A DNA stretch of 64,000 nucleotides from Pseudomonas fontis (GTDB taxonomy: Bacteria; Pseudomonadota; Gammaproteobacteria; Pseudomonadales; Pseudomonadaceae), in NCBI RefSeq assembly GCF_028656955.1, contig NZ_JAMDGY010000024.1, positions 248,001 through 312,000 on the forward strand, read 5' to 3'. The translations under genes were made by a program, and so were the position numbers. Position 1 is the stretch's first letter. Every line of letters starts with the position of its first letter. Shown one piece after another: positions 26,519-34,515 of this stretch. The notes under the pieces are model-generated. The model worked only from the letters and a program-made list of their open reading frames with translations. It was not told the DNA's origin and ran no database searches.

Positions 26519-26588
26519 GAGCTGGCCTGGCCAGCGATGCAGATTTCGGCAAAACGCTGATGCCATCGCCGGCAAGGCCGGCTCCCAC
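26519..26588. repeat. REP pair (inverted) before the dgc operon
   Basis: GAGCTGGCCTGGCCAGCGAT followed after a short spacer by CATCGCCGGCAAGGCCGGCT and CCCAC. It immediately abuts the long palindrome, so two repeat families lie in tandem here. Confidence 0.8.
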
Positions 26589-26765
26589 AAAAAACAGCTG
26601 GCCCAAGACCGTTACCCCACAGAACGGCGCCCTTTCTCGCCCTTTGACGCTTTCGGCAATTCCCCTGTCGTTTTTGCATCGGAGCGACATTTCCCCTAGG
26701 CATATGCTGGCCCCAAAGCGCCGGCAAACGATTCGGCGCAGCAACGCCAAAAAGGGGACAGCCTG

Positions 26766-27743
26766 ATGAGCCCAGCCGAATTACACGCAGACAGCATCGT
26801 TATCGACGGGCTGATCATCGCCAAATGGAACCGCGAGCTGTTCGAGGACATGCGCAAAGGCGGCCTCACCGCCGCCAACTGCACGGTGTCGGTCTGGGAA
26901 GGCTTCCAGGCCACGGTCAACAACATCGCCGCCAGCCAGAAGCTGATCCGCGACAACAGCGACCTGGTCATGCCGGTGCGCACCACCTCGGACATCCGCA
27001 AAGCCAAGGAGCAGGGCAAGACCGGCATCCTCTTCGGCTTCCAGAACGCCCACGCCTTCGAAGACCAGATCGGCTATGTCGAGGTCTTCAAGCAGCTCGG
27101 CGTAGGCATCGTGCAGATGTGCTACAACACCCAGAACCTGGTCGGGACCGGCTGCTACGAGCGCGATGGCGGGGTGTCGGGCTTCGGCCGCGAGATCGTC
27201 GCCGAGATGAACCGCGTCGGCGTCATGTGCGACCTCTCGCATGTCGGCTCCAAGACCAGCGAGGAGGTCATCCTCGAATCGAAAAAACCGGTCTGCTACT
27301 CGCACTGCCTGCCGTCCGGCCTCAAGGAACACCCGCGCAACAAGTCCGATGAAGAACTGAAGTTCATCGCCGATCACGGCGGCTTCGTCGGCGTGACCAT
27401 GTTTGCGCCGTTCCTCGCCAAAGGCATCGACTCGACCATCGACGACTACGCCGAAGCGATCGAATACACCATGAACATCGTTGGCGAAGACGCCATCGGT
27501 ATCGGCACCGACTTCACCCAGGGCCACGGCCAGGACTTCTTCGAGTACCTGACCCACGACAAGGGCTATGCCCGTCGGCTCACCAGCTTCGGCAAGATCA
27601 TCAACCCGCTGGGCATCCGCACGGTTGGCGAATTCCCCAACCTCACTGAAACGCTGCTCAAGCGCGGCCACCCCGAGCGGGTGGTGCGCAAGATCATGGG
27701 TGAGAACTGGGTCAACGTGCTACGCGACGTCTGGGGCGAATAA
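26766..27743 (+). CDS. Membrane-dipeptidase-like (peptidase M19) protein of the dimethylglycine operon
   Basis: 325-residue TIM-barrel protein of the renal dipeptidase family (M19), first in the dgc operon as in other pseudomonads. The usual N-terminal HxD zinc motif after DG is replaced (IDGLIIAKW: Leu16, Ile18). The bridging glutamate reads Gln (GFQNAHAF, Gln93). The other histidines are kept: DLSHVGS (159), CYSHC (180) and EHPRN (189). The sequence therefore lacks the ligands of one metal and the bridging carboxylate. There is no signal peptide. A role with dimethylglycine or its cleavage products is suggested by operon position; ordinary dipeptidase activity looks doubtful. Confidence 0.85.
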   Translation: MSPAELHADSIVIDGLIIAKWNRELFEDMRKGGLTAANCTVSVWEGFQATVNNIAASQKLIRDNSDLVMPVRTTSDIRKAKEQGKTGILFGFQNAHAFEDQIGYVEVFKQLGVGIVQMCYNTQNLVGTGCYERDGGVSGFGREIVAEMNRVGVMCDLSHVGSKTSEEVILESKKPVCYSHCLPSGLKEHPRNKSDEELKFIADHGGFVGVTMFAPFLAKGIDSTIDDYAEAIEYTMNIVGEDAIGIGTDFTQGHGQDFFEYLTHDKGYARRLTSFGKIINPLGIRTVGEFPNLTETLLKRGHPERVVRKIMGENWVNVLRDVWGE

Positions 27744-27819
27744 CCCGCCCGCACCCCGCCTTCCAAACCCCTGCAGGACGCAGGGGTCGCCAACCACACT
27801 TTTCTGGAGTTCAGTTTCC

Positions 27820-28350
27820 ATGGCCAAGATCGCCCCGCAATTGCCTATCGAAGTCGACAGCGAAACCGGTGTCTGGACCAGCGACGCCCTGCCGATGCTC
27901 TACGTGCCGCGGCATTTCTTCGTCAACAACCACATCGGCATCGAGGAAGTGCTGGGCGCCGAGGCCTATGCCGAGATCCTCTACAAGGCTGGCTACAAGT
28001 CGGCTTGGCACTGGTGCGAGAAAGAAGCCGAATGCCACGGCCTGGAAGGCGTCGCGGTGTTCGAACATTACATGAAGCGCCTGTCCCAACGCGGCTGGGG
28101 GCTGTTCAAGATCGAGGCCATCGACCTCGAGGCCGGCACCGCCAGCGTCAAGCTTGAGCACTCGGCCTTCGTCTACGTCTACGGCAAGGTCGGGCGCAAG
28201 GTCGACTACATGTTCACCGGTTGGTTCGCCGGGGCCATGGACCAGATCCTCGCCGCCCGCGGCAGCAGCACCCGCACGGTCGCCGAGCAGGTCTACGGCG
28301 GTTCTGAAGAAGGCCACGACGACGGCCTGTTCATCGTCAAGCCGTTGTAA
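27820..28350 (+). CDS. DUF5943 / V4R-like protein of the dimethylglycine operon
   Basis: 176-residue cytosolic protein conserved next to dgcA, assigned to DUF5943 by recognised pattern and context. It resembles the small-molecule-binding 4-vinyl-reductase (V4R) fold: PRHFFVNNHIGIEEVLGAEA near residues 27-46, then SAWHWCEKEAECHGLEG and a C-terminal GKVGRKVDYMFTGWFAGAMD. The start ATG at 27820 follows TGGAG; the gene sits 76 bp after the dipeptidase-like gene and 15 bp before dgcA. It could be an accessory or assembly factor for DgcAB, but its function is not established. Confidence 0.8.
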   Translation: MAKIAPQLPIEVDSETGVWTSDALPMLYVPRHFFVNNHIGIEEVLGAEAYAEILYKAGYKSAWHWCEKEAECHGLEGVAVFEHYMKRLSQRGWGLFKIEAIDLEAGTASVKLEHSAFVYVYGKVGRKVDYMFTGWFAGAMDQILAARGSSTRTVAEQVYGGSEEGHDDGLFIVKPL

Positions 28351-28365
28351 GCCGAGGACCCCGCC

Positions 28366-30426
28366 ATGGCATTCGAAGCTATGTTCCAGCCGATCCAGAT
28401 CGGCAAACTGACCATTCGCAACCGTGTGCTCAGCACCGCGCACGCCGAGGTCTACGCCACCGATGGCGGCATGACCACCGAGCGCTACGTGCAGTACTAC
28501 GAAGAGAAAGCCAAGGGCGGGATCGGCCTGGCGATCTGCGGCGGTTCCTCGGTGGTGGCCATCGACAGCCCGCAGGGCTGGTGGAAATCGGTGAACCTGG
28601 CCACCGACCGGATCATCCCGCACTTCCAGAACCTCGCCGACGCCATGCACAAGCACGGCGCCAAGATCATGATCCAGATTACCCACATGGGCCGCCGCTC
28701 ACGTTGGGACGGCGAACACTGGCCAACCCTGATGTCGCCATCGGGCATCCGCGAGCCGGTGCACCGCGCGACCTGCAAGACCATCGAGCCGGAAGAGATC
28801 TGGCGAGTCATCGGCAACTACGCCCAAGCCGCGCGCCGGGCGAAGCAAGGCGGCCTGGACGGCGTCGAACTGTCGGCGGTGCACCAGCACATGATCGACC
28901 AGTTCTGGAGCCCACGGGTCAACAAACGCACCGACGAGTGGGGTGGCAGCTTCGAGAACCGCATGCGCTTCGGCCTGGAAGTGCTCAAGGCGGTGCGCGC
29001 CGAAGTGGGCGACGATTTCTGCGTGGGCATGCGCATCTGCGGCGATGAGTTCCACCCCGACGGCCTCAGCCACGAGGACATGAAGGAGATCGCCAAATAC
29101 TACGACGCCACCGGCATGCTCGACTTCTTCGGGGTGATCGGCTCGGGCTGTGACACCCACAACACCCTGGCCAACGTCATCCCCAACATGAGCTATCCGC
29201 CGGAGCCGTTCCTGCACCTGGCTGCCGGCATCAAGGAAGTGGTCAAGGTCCCGGTGATGCACGCGCAGAACATCAAGGACCCGAACCAGGCCACGCGCAT
29301 CCTTGAAGGCGGCTATGTCGACATGGTCGGCATGACCCGGGCGCATATCGCCGACCCGCACCTGATCGCCAAGATCAAGATGGGCCAGATCGACCAGATC
29401 AAGCAGTGCGTGGGTGCCAACTACTGCATCGACCGCCAGTACCAGGGGCTGGATGTGCTGTGCATCCAGAACGCCGCGACCTCCCGTGAGTACATGGGCG
29501 TGCCGCACATCATCGAGAAATCCACCGGGCCCAAGCGCAAGGTGGTGGTGGTTGGTGCCGGGCCTGCCGGCATGGAGGCGGCGCGGGTGGCTGCCGAGCG
29601 TGGCCATGAGGTGACCCTGTTCGAGAAGAAGGAGGCCATCGGCGGGCAGATCACCACGGCGTCCAAGGCGCCGCAGCGTGACCAGATCGCCGGCATCACG
29701 CGCTGGTTCCAGCTGGAGCTGGCGCGCCTGAAAGTCGACCTGCGCCTGGGCACGGCGGCCGACGTCGCGACCATCCTCGACCTGCGCCCGGACATCGTCG
29801 TGCTGGCCGTGGGCGGGCATCCGTTCCTCGAGCAGAACGAGCACTGGGGCGCGGCCGAAGGCCTGGTGGTGAGCAGTTGGGATGTGCTCGACGGCACGGT
29901 GGCGCCGGGCAAGACCGCGCTGGTGTACGACACCATTTGCGAGTTCACCGGCATGTCGGTGGCAGACTTTCTGGCCGACAAGGGCAGCCAGGTGGAGATC
30001 GTCACCGACGACATCAAGCCGGGCGTGGCGATAGGCGGGACGTCGTTCCCGACCTACTACCGCAGCATGTACCCCAAGGAAGTGATCATGACCGGCGACC
30101 TGATGCTGGAGAAGGTCTACCGCGAGGGCGACAAGCTGGTGGCGGTGCTGGAAAACGAATACACCGGGGCCAAGGAGGAGCGGGTGGTGGACCAGGTGGT
30201 GATCGAGAACGGCGTGCGGCCGGACGAGACGCTGTATTACGCGCTGAAGGACGGCTCGCGCAACAAGGGCCAGGTCGATATCGAGGCGCTGTTCGCGATC
30301 CAGCCGCAGCCGGCGTTGGCGCAGGCTGGCGATGGCTACCTGTTGTACCGCATCGGCGACTGCGTGGCGCAGCGCAACACCCACGCAGCGATCTACGACG
30401 CCTTGCGCCTGTGCAAGGACTTTTAA
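28366..30426 (+). CDS. dgcA: Dimethylglycine demethylase subunit DgcA
   Basis: 686-residue FMN/FAD protein of the trimethylamine-dehydrogenase/old yellow enzyme type, demethylating dimethylglycine to sarcosine with DgcB and an ETF. The N-terminal flavin barrel (residues 1-340) has the active-site region TAHAEVYATDGG and VELSAVHQHMIDQF. The C-terminal dinucleotide domain starts KVVVVGAGPAGMEAARVAAE. The Fe-S linker reads CVGANYC...LC (Cys348, Ala351, Cys354, Cys366): the second of four cysteines in trimethylamine dehydrogenase is alanine here. The start ATG at 28366 gives the family N-terminus. Downstream genes supply electron acceptors. Confidence 0.95.
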   Translation: MAFEAMFQPIQIGKLTIRNRVLSTAHAEVYATDGGMTTERYVQYYEEKAKGGIGLAICGGSSVVAIDSPQGWWKSVNLATDRIIPHFQNLADAMHKHGAKIMIQITHMGRRSRWDGEHWPTLMSPSGIREPVHRATCKTIEPEEIWRVIGNYAQAARRAKQGGLDGVELSAVHQHMIDQFWSPRVNKRTDEWGGSFENRMRFGLEVLKAVRAEVGDDFCVGMRICGDEFHPDGLSHEDMKEIAKYYDATGMLDFFGVIGSGCDTHNTLANVIPNMSYPPEPFLHLAAGIKEVVKVPVMHAQNIKDPNQATRILEGGYVDMVGMTRAHIADPHLIAKIKMGQIDQIKQCVGANYCIDRQYQGLDVLCIQNAATSREYMGVPHIIEKSTGPKRKVVVVGAGPAGMEAARVAAERGHEVTLFEKKEAIGGQITTASKAPQRDQIAGITRWFQLELARLKVDLRLGTAADVATILDLRPDIVVLAVGGHPFLEQNEHWGAAEGLVVSSWDVLDGTVAPGKTALVYDTICEFTGMSVADFLADKGSQVEIVTDDIKPGVAIGGTSFPTYYRSMYPKEVIMTGDLMLEKVYREGDKLVAVLENEYTGAKEERVVDQVVIENGVRPDETLYYALKDGSRNKGQVDIEALFAIQPQPALAQAGDGYLLYRIGDCVAQRNTHAAIYDALRLCKDF

Positions 30427-30428
30427 CC

Positions 30429-30516
30429 TGTGGGAGCCGGCCTTGCCGGCGATGGGATCAACGCGGTACCTGTTATTGCGCGGTGTTCCCATCGCTGGCA
30501 AGGCCAGCTCCCACAG
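30429..30516. repeat. REP pair (inverted) between dgcA and dgcB
   Basis: CTGTGGGAGCCGGCCTTGCC and the inverted GCTGGCAAGGCCAGCTCCCA flank about 40 bp. It fills most of the 133-bp gap inside the operon and may set different mRNA levels for dgcA and dgcB. Confidence 0.85.
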
Positions 30517-30559
30517 AGGTCCCCTGGCAAGGCACTGACGTGTCTTTTGGGAGCTCCCC

Positions 30560-32506
30560 ATGTTGAACACCCTGCTTCCCATCCTCCTGTTTGCCGCGCT
30601 GGGCCTGGCTGTGCTGGGCGCCGTGCGACGGCTGCGGATGTGGCGCCAAGGTCGCCCGGCTGCGGTCGACCTGCTCGGCGGCCTGCTGGCCATGCCGCGC
30701 CGCTACATGGTCGACCTGCACCATGTGGTCGCCCGCGACAAATACATGGCCAACACCCACGTCGCCACCGCAGGCGGCTTCGTCCTGGCGGCCGTGCTGG
30801 CGATTCTGGTGCACGGCTTCGGCCTGCATAACCGCATCCTCGGCTACGCGCTGCTGTTCGCCACCGTATTGATGTTCGGCGGCGCGCTGTTCGTCTTCAA
30901 GCGCCGCTTAGATCCGCCATCACGCCTGTCCAAAGGGCCGTGGATGCGCCTGCCGAAAAGCCTGCTGGTGTTCGCCGCCACCTTCTTTATCGCCACCTTG
31001 CCGGTCGCCGGGCTTCTCCCCGAAGGCTTTGGCGGCTGGCTGCTCGCCGGGCTGCTGGGTCTGGGTGTGCTCTGGGGAGTGTCCGAGCTGTTCTTCGGCA
31101 TGACCTGGGGCGGCCCGATGAAACACGCCTTTGCCGGCGCCCTGCACCTGGCCTGGCACCGGCGCGCCGAACGCTTTGGCGGCGGCCGCTCCACCGGCCT
31201 CAAGGCCCTGGACCTGAACGACCCGCAAGCGCCATTGGGCGTGGAAAAACCCCGGGACTTCACCTGGAACCAGCTGCTGGGCTTCGACGCCTGCGTGCAA
31301 TGCGGCAAGTGCGAAGCCGCCTGCCCGGCGTTTGCCGCCGGCCAGCCGCTGAACCCGAAAAAGCTCATCCAGGACATGGTCGTCGGCCTCGCCGGTGGCA
31401 CCGATGCGCGGTTCGCCGGCAGCCCGTATCCGGGCAAGCCCCTCGGCGAACACGGCGGCAACCTGCACCAGCCGATCGTCAATGGCCTGGTCGACGCAGA
31501 CACGTTGTGGTCGTGCACCACCTGCCGCGCCTGCGTGGAGGAGTGCCCGATGATGATCGAGCACGTCGATGCCATCGTCGACATGCGCCGCCACCTGACC
31601 CTGGAAAAAGGCGCGACGCCGAATAAGGGCGCCGAAGTGCTGGACAACCTGATCGCCACCGACAACCCCGGCGGCTTCGCTCCGGGCGGGCGGATGAACT
31701 GGGCGGCCGACCTCAACCTCGATGTGCTGGCCGACAAGCAATCCACCGACGTGCTGTTCTGGGTTGGCGACGGTGCGTTCGACATGCGCAACCAGCGCAC
31801 CTTGCGCGCCTTCGTCAAAGTGCTGAACGCCGCTGGCGTGGACTTCGCCGTGCTGGGCCTGGAGGAGCGTGACAGCGGTGACGTGGCCCGTCGCCTGGGT
31901 GATGAAGCCACGTTCCAGCAACTGGCCAAGCGCAATATCCAGATGCTGTCGAAGTACAGCTTCAAGCGCATCGTCACCTGCGACCCGCACAGCTTCCATG
32001 TGCTGAAGAACGAGTACGGCGCCTTTGGCGGCGAGTACCCGGTGCAGCACCACAGCAGCTATATCGCTGAACTGATCGCCGCCAACCGGCTCAACCTCGG
32101 CGAGCACAAAGGCGCCAGCGTCACCTACCACGACCCGTGCTACCTGGGCCGCTACAACGGCGAGTACGAGGCGCCGCGCCAGGTGCTGCGCGCGCTGGGT
32201 ATCGAGGTGAAGGAGATGCAGCGTTCGGGCTTGCGTTCACGCTGCTGCGGCGGCGGTGGCGGTGCGCCGATCACCGATATCCCCGGCAAGCAGCGCATCC
32301 CCGACATGCGCATGGACGACATCCGCGAAACCGGCGCCGAGCTGGTGGCGGTGGGTTGCCCGCAATGCACGGCGATGCTCGAAGGGGTGGTCGAGCCACG
32401 ACCGCTGATCAAGGACCTGGCCGAACTGGTGGCCGACGTTCTGCTCGACGCCCCGCTGGCGAGCAAGCCGCTGGCCGACACCCGTGAACCTGCGGAGGTG
32501 CACTGA
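30560..32506 (+). CDS. dgcB: Dimethylglycine demethylase Fe-S subunit DgcB
   Basis: 648-residue membrane-anchored iron-sulfur protein that accepts electrons in dimethylglycine demethylation. Four to five membrane segments lie in residues 1-185. Two 4Fe-4S motifs follow (ACVQCGKCEAACPAF and SCTTCRACVEECPMM, around residues 248-325). Two CCG-type cysteine motifs are at the C-terminus (YHDPCYLGRYN...RCCGGGGGA and VGCPQC). This is the heterodisulfide-reductase D-like layout linking flavoproteins to the quinone pool. The start ATG follows GGGAGCTCCCC. The stop overlaps the etfA start by one base (TGATG at 32504-32508). Confidence 0.94.
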   Translation: MLNTLLPILLFAALGLAVLGAVRRLRMWRQGRPAAVDLLGGLLAMPRRYMVDLHHVVARDKYMANTHVATAGGFVLAAVLAILVHGFGLHNRILGYALLFATVLMFGGALFVFKRRLDPPSRLSKGPWMRLPKSLLVFAATFFIATLPVAGLLPEGFGGWLLAGLLGLGVLWGVSELFFGMTWGGPMKHAFAGALHLAWHRRAERFGGGRSTGLKALDLNDPQAPLGVEKPRDFTWNQLLGFDACVQCGKCEAACPAFAAGQPLNPKKLIQDMVVGLAGGTDARFAGSPYPGKPLGEHGGNLHQPIVNGLVDADTLWSCTTCRACVEECPMMIEHVDAIVDMRRHLTLEKGATPNKGAEVLDNLIATDNPGGFAPGGRMNWAADLNLDVLADKQSTDVLFWVGDGAFDMRNQRTLRAFVKVLNAAGVDFAVLGLEERDSGDVARRLGDEATFQQLAKRNIQMLSKYSFKRIVTCDPHSFHVLKNEYGAFGGEYPVQHHSSYIAELIAANRLNLGEHKGASVTYHDPCYLGRYNGEYEAPRQVLRALGIEVKEMQRSGLRSRCCGGGGGAPITDIPGKQRIPDMRMDDIRETGAELVAVGCPQCTAMLEGVVEPRPLIKDLAELVADVLLDAPLASKPLADTREPAEVH

Positions 32507-33726
32507 TGAGCGACATTATTCGCCGCGACCCGCGTGCCGAGTGGATCGCGCGTAACCGTCTGCACCCGCTGCACGCGGCGATGCAGGTGCAGCAAAGCAG
32601 CTGGATGGGCCCCAACGGGGTGATCCGCAAGAACCCCCATGCACTCGGCTTTATCGGCCCCAACGGGGTCAAGCGCATCGACCGCAGCGGCGCCCAGCAG
32701 GGTGGCAGCAACAAGCGCAGCGCGACGGTGGAAGTGCTGCTGGCGCTGCACCAGGTGCCAGTGCCGGCGTTCTATATCGCCGTGGCGCCCGACATGGTCG
32801 GCGGCCGCCTGAGCAGCCACGACCGCGACCTGCTCGGGCTGGCCCACAGCCTGGCGGGGAGCGACGGCGCAGTGCTGGCGGTGGTGTTCGGCGAGCACAA
32901 GGAAAGCAACTTTGCCGGCAATGGCGTTGATCGCCTGCTGGTGCTCGAAGGTGAGGAATTTGCCGGTTATGCACCGGAGCAACTGGTGCAGGGCCTGCGG
33001 GCTGTGGATAACCAGTTCAGCCCGCGTCACTGGCTGCTGCCCGACAGCCGCACCGGCGGCGGTGAACTGGGCCGGCGCTTTGCTGCGGCCTTGGGCGAGC
33101 GCCCGGCCACGCGGGTCTGGCAGGTCAAGGATGGGTTGTGCAGCGGGCGCGCGGGCGCCGGGCAGCAGGACCTGATCCGCAGCGTGCCACGGCTGATCCT
33201 GGGGGCGGCGGAATGTGCCGAGCCGGTCAGCGAAACCCGTCACGAAGCCTTGCCGGTGGTGTTATCCACAGGCGTGGCGCGCCACCTTGCGCGGATCGAG
33301 GACCTCGGCCCGGTCGCGGTGGACCCGGCGGCGATCGCCATGGCCGAGGCGGAATTCATCATGTCGGGCGGCAACGGCGTCAAGGACTGGGATCTTTTCC
33401 ACAGGGCCACCGCTGCGTTGGGCGCCACCGAAGGGGCCTCGCGGGTGGCGGTGGACGACGGCTTCATGCCGCGCAACCGCCAGGTCGGGGCAACCGGCAC
33501 CTGGGTTACGGCGCGGGTCTACCTGGCGGTCGGCATTTCCGGGGCGATCCAGCACCTGCAGGGCATTGGCGCCTGCGACAAGGTGGTGGCGATCAACCTG
33601 GATGCCGGCTGCGACATGATCAAGCGGGCTGACCTGTCGGTGATTGGCGACAGCGCGGAGATCCTCCAGGCGCTGATCGAGGCTGTGGAAAACTATCGCG
33701 GCGACGCCAAGCGCGACGCGGCATAA
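32506..33726 (+). CDS. etfA: Electron transfer flavoprotein alpha subunit dedicated to dimethylglycine demethylation
   Basis: 406-residue ETF alpha subunit, longer than the usual 310 because of about 80 additional N-terminal residues before the Rossmann-like domain. The FAD-binding C-terminal domain is clear: GASRVAVDDGFMPRNRQVGA, then AVGISGAIQHLQGIG and VVAINLDAGCDMIKRADLSV. It carries electrons between demethylases and the respiratory chain. It is translationally coupled to dgcB (one-base overlap) and followed 14 bp later by etfB. This dedicated pair is distinct from the housekeeping ETF expected elsewhere. Two perfect DnaA-box sequences lie in the coding region (33003-33011, 33262-33270). 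Confidence 0.92.
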   Translation: MSDIIRRDPRAEWIARNRLHPLHAAMQVQQSSWMGPNGVIRKNPHALGFIGPNGVKRIDRSGAQQGGSNKRSATVEVLLALHQVPVPAFYIAVAPDMVGGRLSSHDRDLLGLAHSLAGSDGAVLAVVFGEHKESNFAGNGVDRLLVLEGEEFAGYAPEQLVQGLRAVDNQFSPRHWLLPDSRTGGGELGRRFAAALGERPATRVWQVKDGLCSGRAGAGQQDLIRSVPRLILGAAECAEPVSETRHEALPVVLSTGVARHLARIEDLGPVAVDPAAIAMAEAEFIMSGGNGVKDWDLFHRATAALGATEGASRVAVDDGFMPRNRQVGATGTWVTARVYLAVGISGAIQHLQGIGACDKVVAINLDAGCDMIKRADLSVIGDSAEILQALIEAVENYRGDAKRDAA

Positions 33727-33740
33727 GGGCGGGCAGACGC

Positions 33741-34511
33741 ATGAACACGAAAGTCATCAGCCTGGTTTCCATCGGTGCCCACCCCACCTCCGGGCGCAGC
33801 CGGCGTGCCGAACAGGACGCGCGGGCGGTGGAGCTGGGCTTGCAGCTGGCTGGGGATAACTTGCAGGTGCTGCATGCCGGCGACCCGCAGGAGCCGGCGT
33901 TGCGCGCCTACCTGGGCATGGGCCTGGCGCAGTTGGATGTGCTGGAGCAACCACCGGGCGCAGATGCGCTCGGGGTGCTGGGCGATTATTTGCGCGAAGC
34001 CGGCGCGCAGTTGGTGCTGACCGGCAGCCAGGCGGAAACGGGGGAGGGTTCGGGCATGTTGCCGTTCCTGCTGGCCGAACGCCTGGGTTGGCCTCTGGTG
34101 GTGGGGCTGGCCGAGGTGGAATCCATCCACAATGGCGTGGCCCTGGTGCTGCAGGCTTTGCCCCGTGGGCAACGGCGCCGGCTGAAGGTGCGCCTGCCGT
34201 TGCTGGCCACTGTGGATAACGCTGCACCCAAGCCACGCCAGAGTGCCTTTGGCCCGGCGCGGCGCGGGGTGTTGGCGGCGCGCACGGTCGAGATTGTTGA
34301 AGATGAATTGCTCGAAGGTGCCGAGTTGCAGCCTGCCAAGCCACGGCCCAAACGGTTGAAAGTCATCAAGGCCAAGAGCGGTGCCGACCGCATGAAAGCG
34401 GCGACGGCCAAGGCCAGTGGCGGCGGTGGACAAGTGCTCAAGGGCGTATCGCCGGAAGCAGGCGCCCAAGCGATCCTGAAACTGCTGGTGGAAGAAGGCG
34501 TGCTGCGCTGA
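33741..34511 (+). CDS. etfB: Electron transfer flavoprotein beta subunit, divergent
   Basis: 256-residue ETF beta subunit partner of the preceding etfA. The fold is suggested by VISLVSIGAHPTSGRSRRAE at the start, the central LREAGAQLVLTGSQAETGEG and the recognition-loop-like LGWPLVVGLAEVES. It is divergent: the common NPFD-type N-terminal motif is not obvious. The C-terminal part is lysine-rich (PKPRQSAF, RPKRLKVIKAKS). Start ATG at 33741. It is last of the dgc operon. A perfect DnaA-box sequence occurs in the gene at 34212-34220. Confidence 0.9.
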   Translation: MNTKVISLVSIGAHPTSGRSRRAEQDARAVELGLQLAGDNLQVLHAGDPQEPALRAYLGMGLAQLDVLEQPPGADALGVLGDYLREAGAQLVLTGSQAETGEGSGMLPFLLAERLGWPLVVGLAEVESIHNGVALVLQALPRGQRRRLKVRLPLLATVDNAAPKPRQSAFGPARRGVLAARTVEIVEDELLEGAELQPAKPRPKRLKVIKAKSGADRMKAATAKASGGGGQVLKGVSPEAGAQAILKLLVEEGVLR

Positions 34512-34515
34512 GGGG

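Larger units (their letters stand above)
26293..26765. other. Intergenic region between hcp and the dgc operon
   Basis: 473 bp with no supported gene. It contains promoters for hcp (left) and the dimethylglycine operon (right), the long palindrome at 26439-26516 and the REP pair at 26519-26588. Just before the dgc operon, TTCCCCT repeats at 26660 and 26691 (31 bp apart), and GTCG...CGAC flanks 26668-26687; these might be activator sites, but the match to the repeats upstream of cbcX is weak. Confidence 0.5.
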
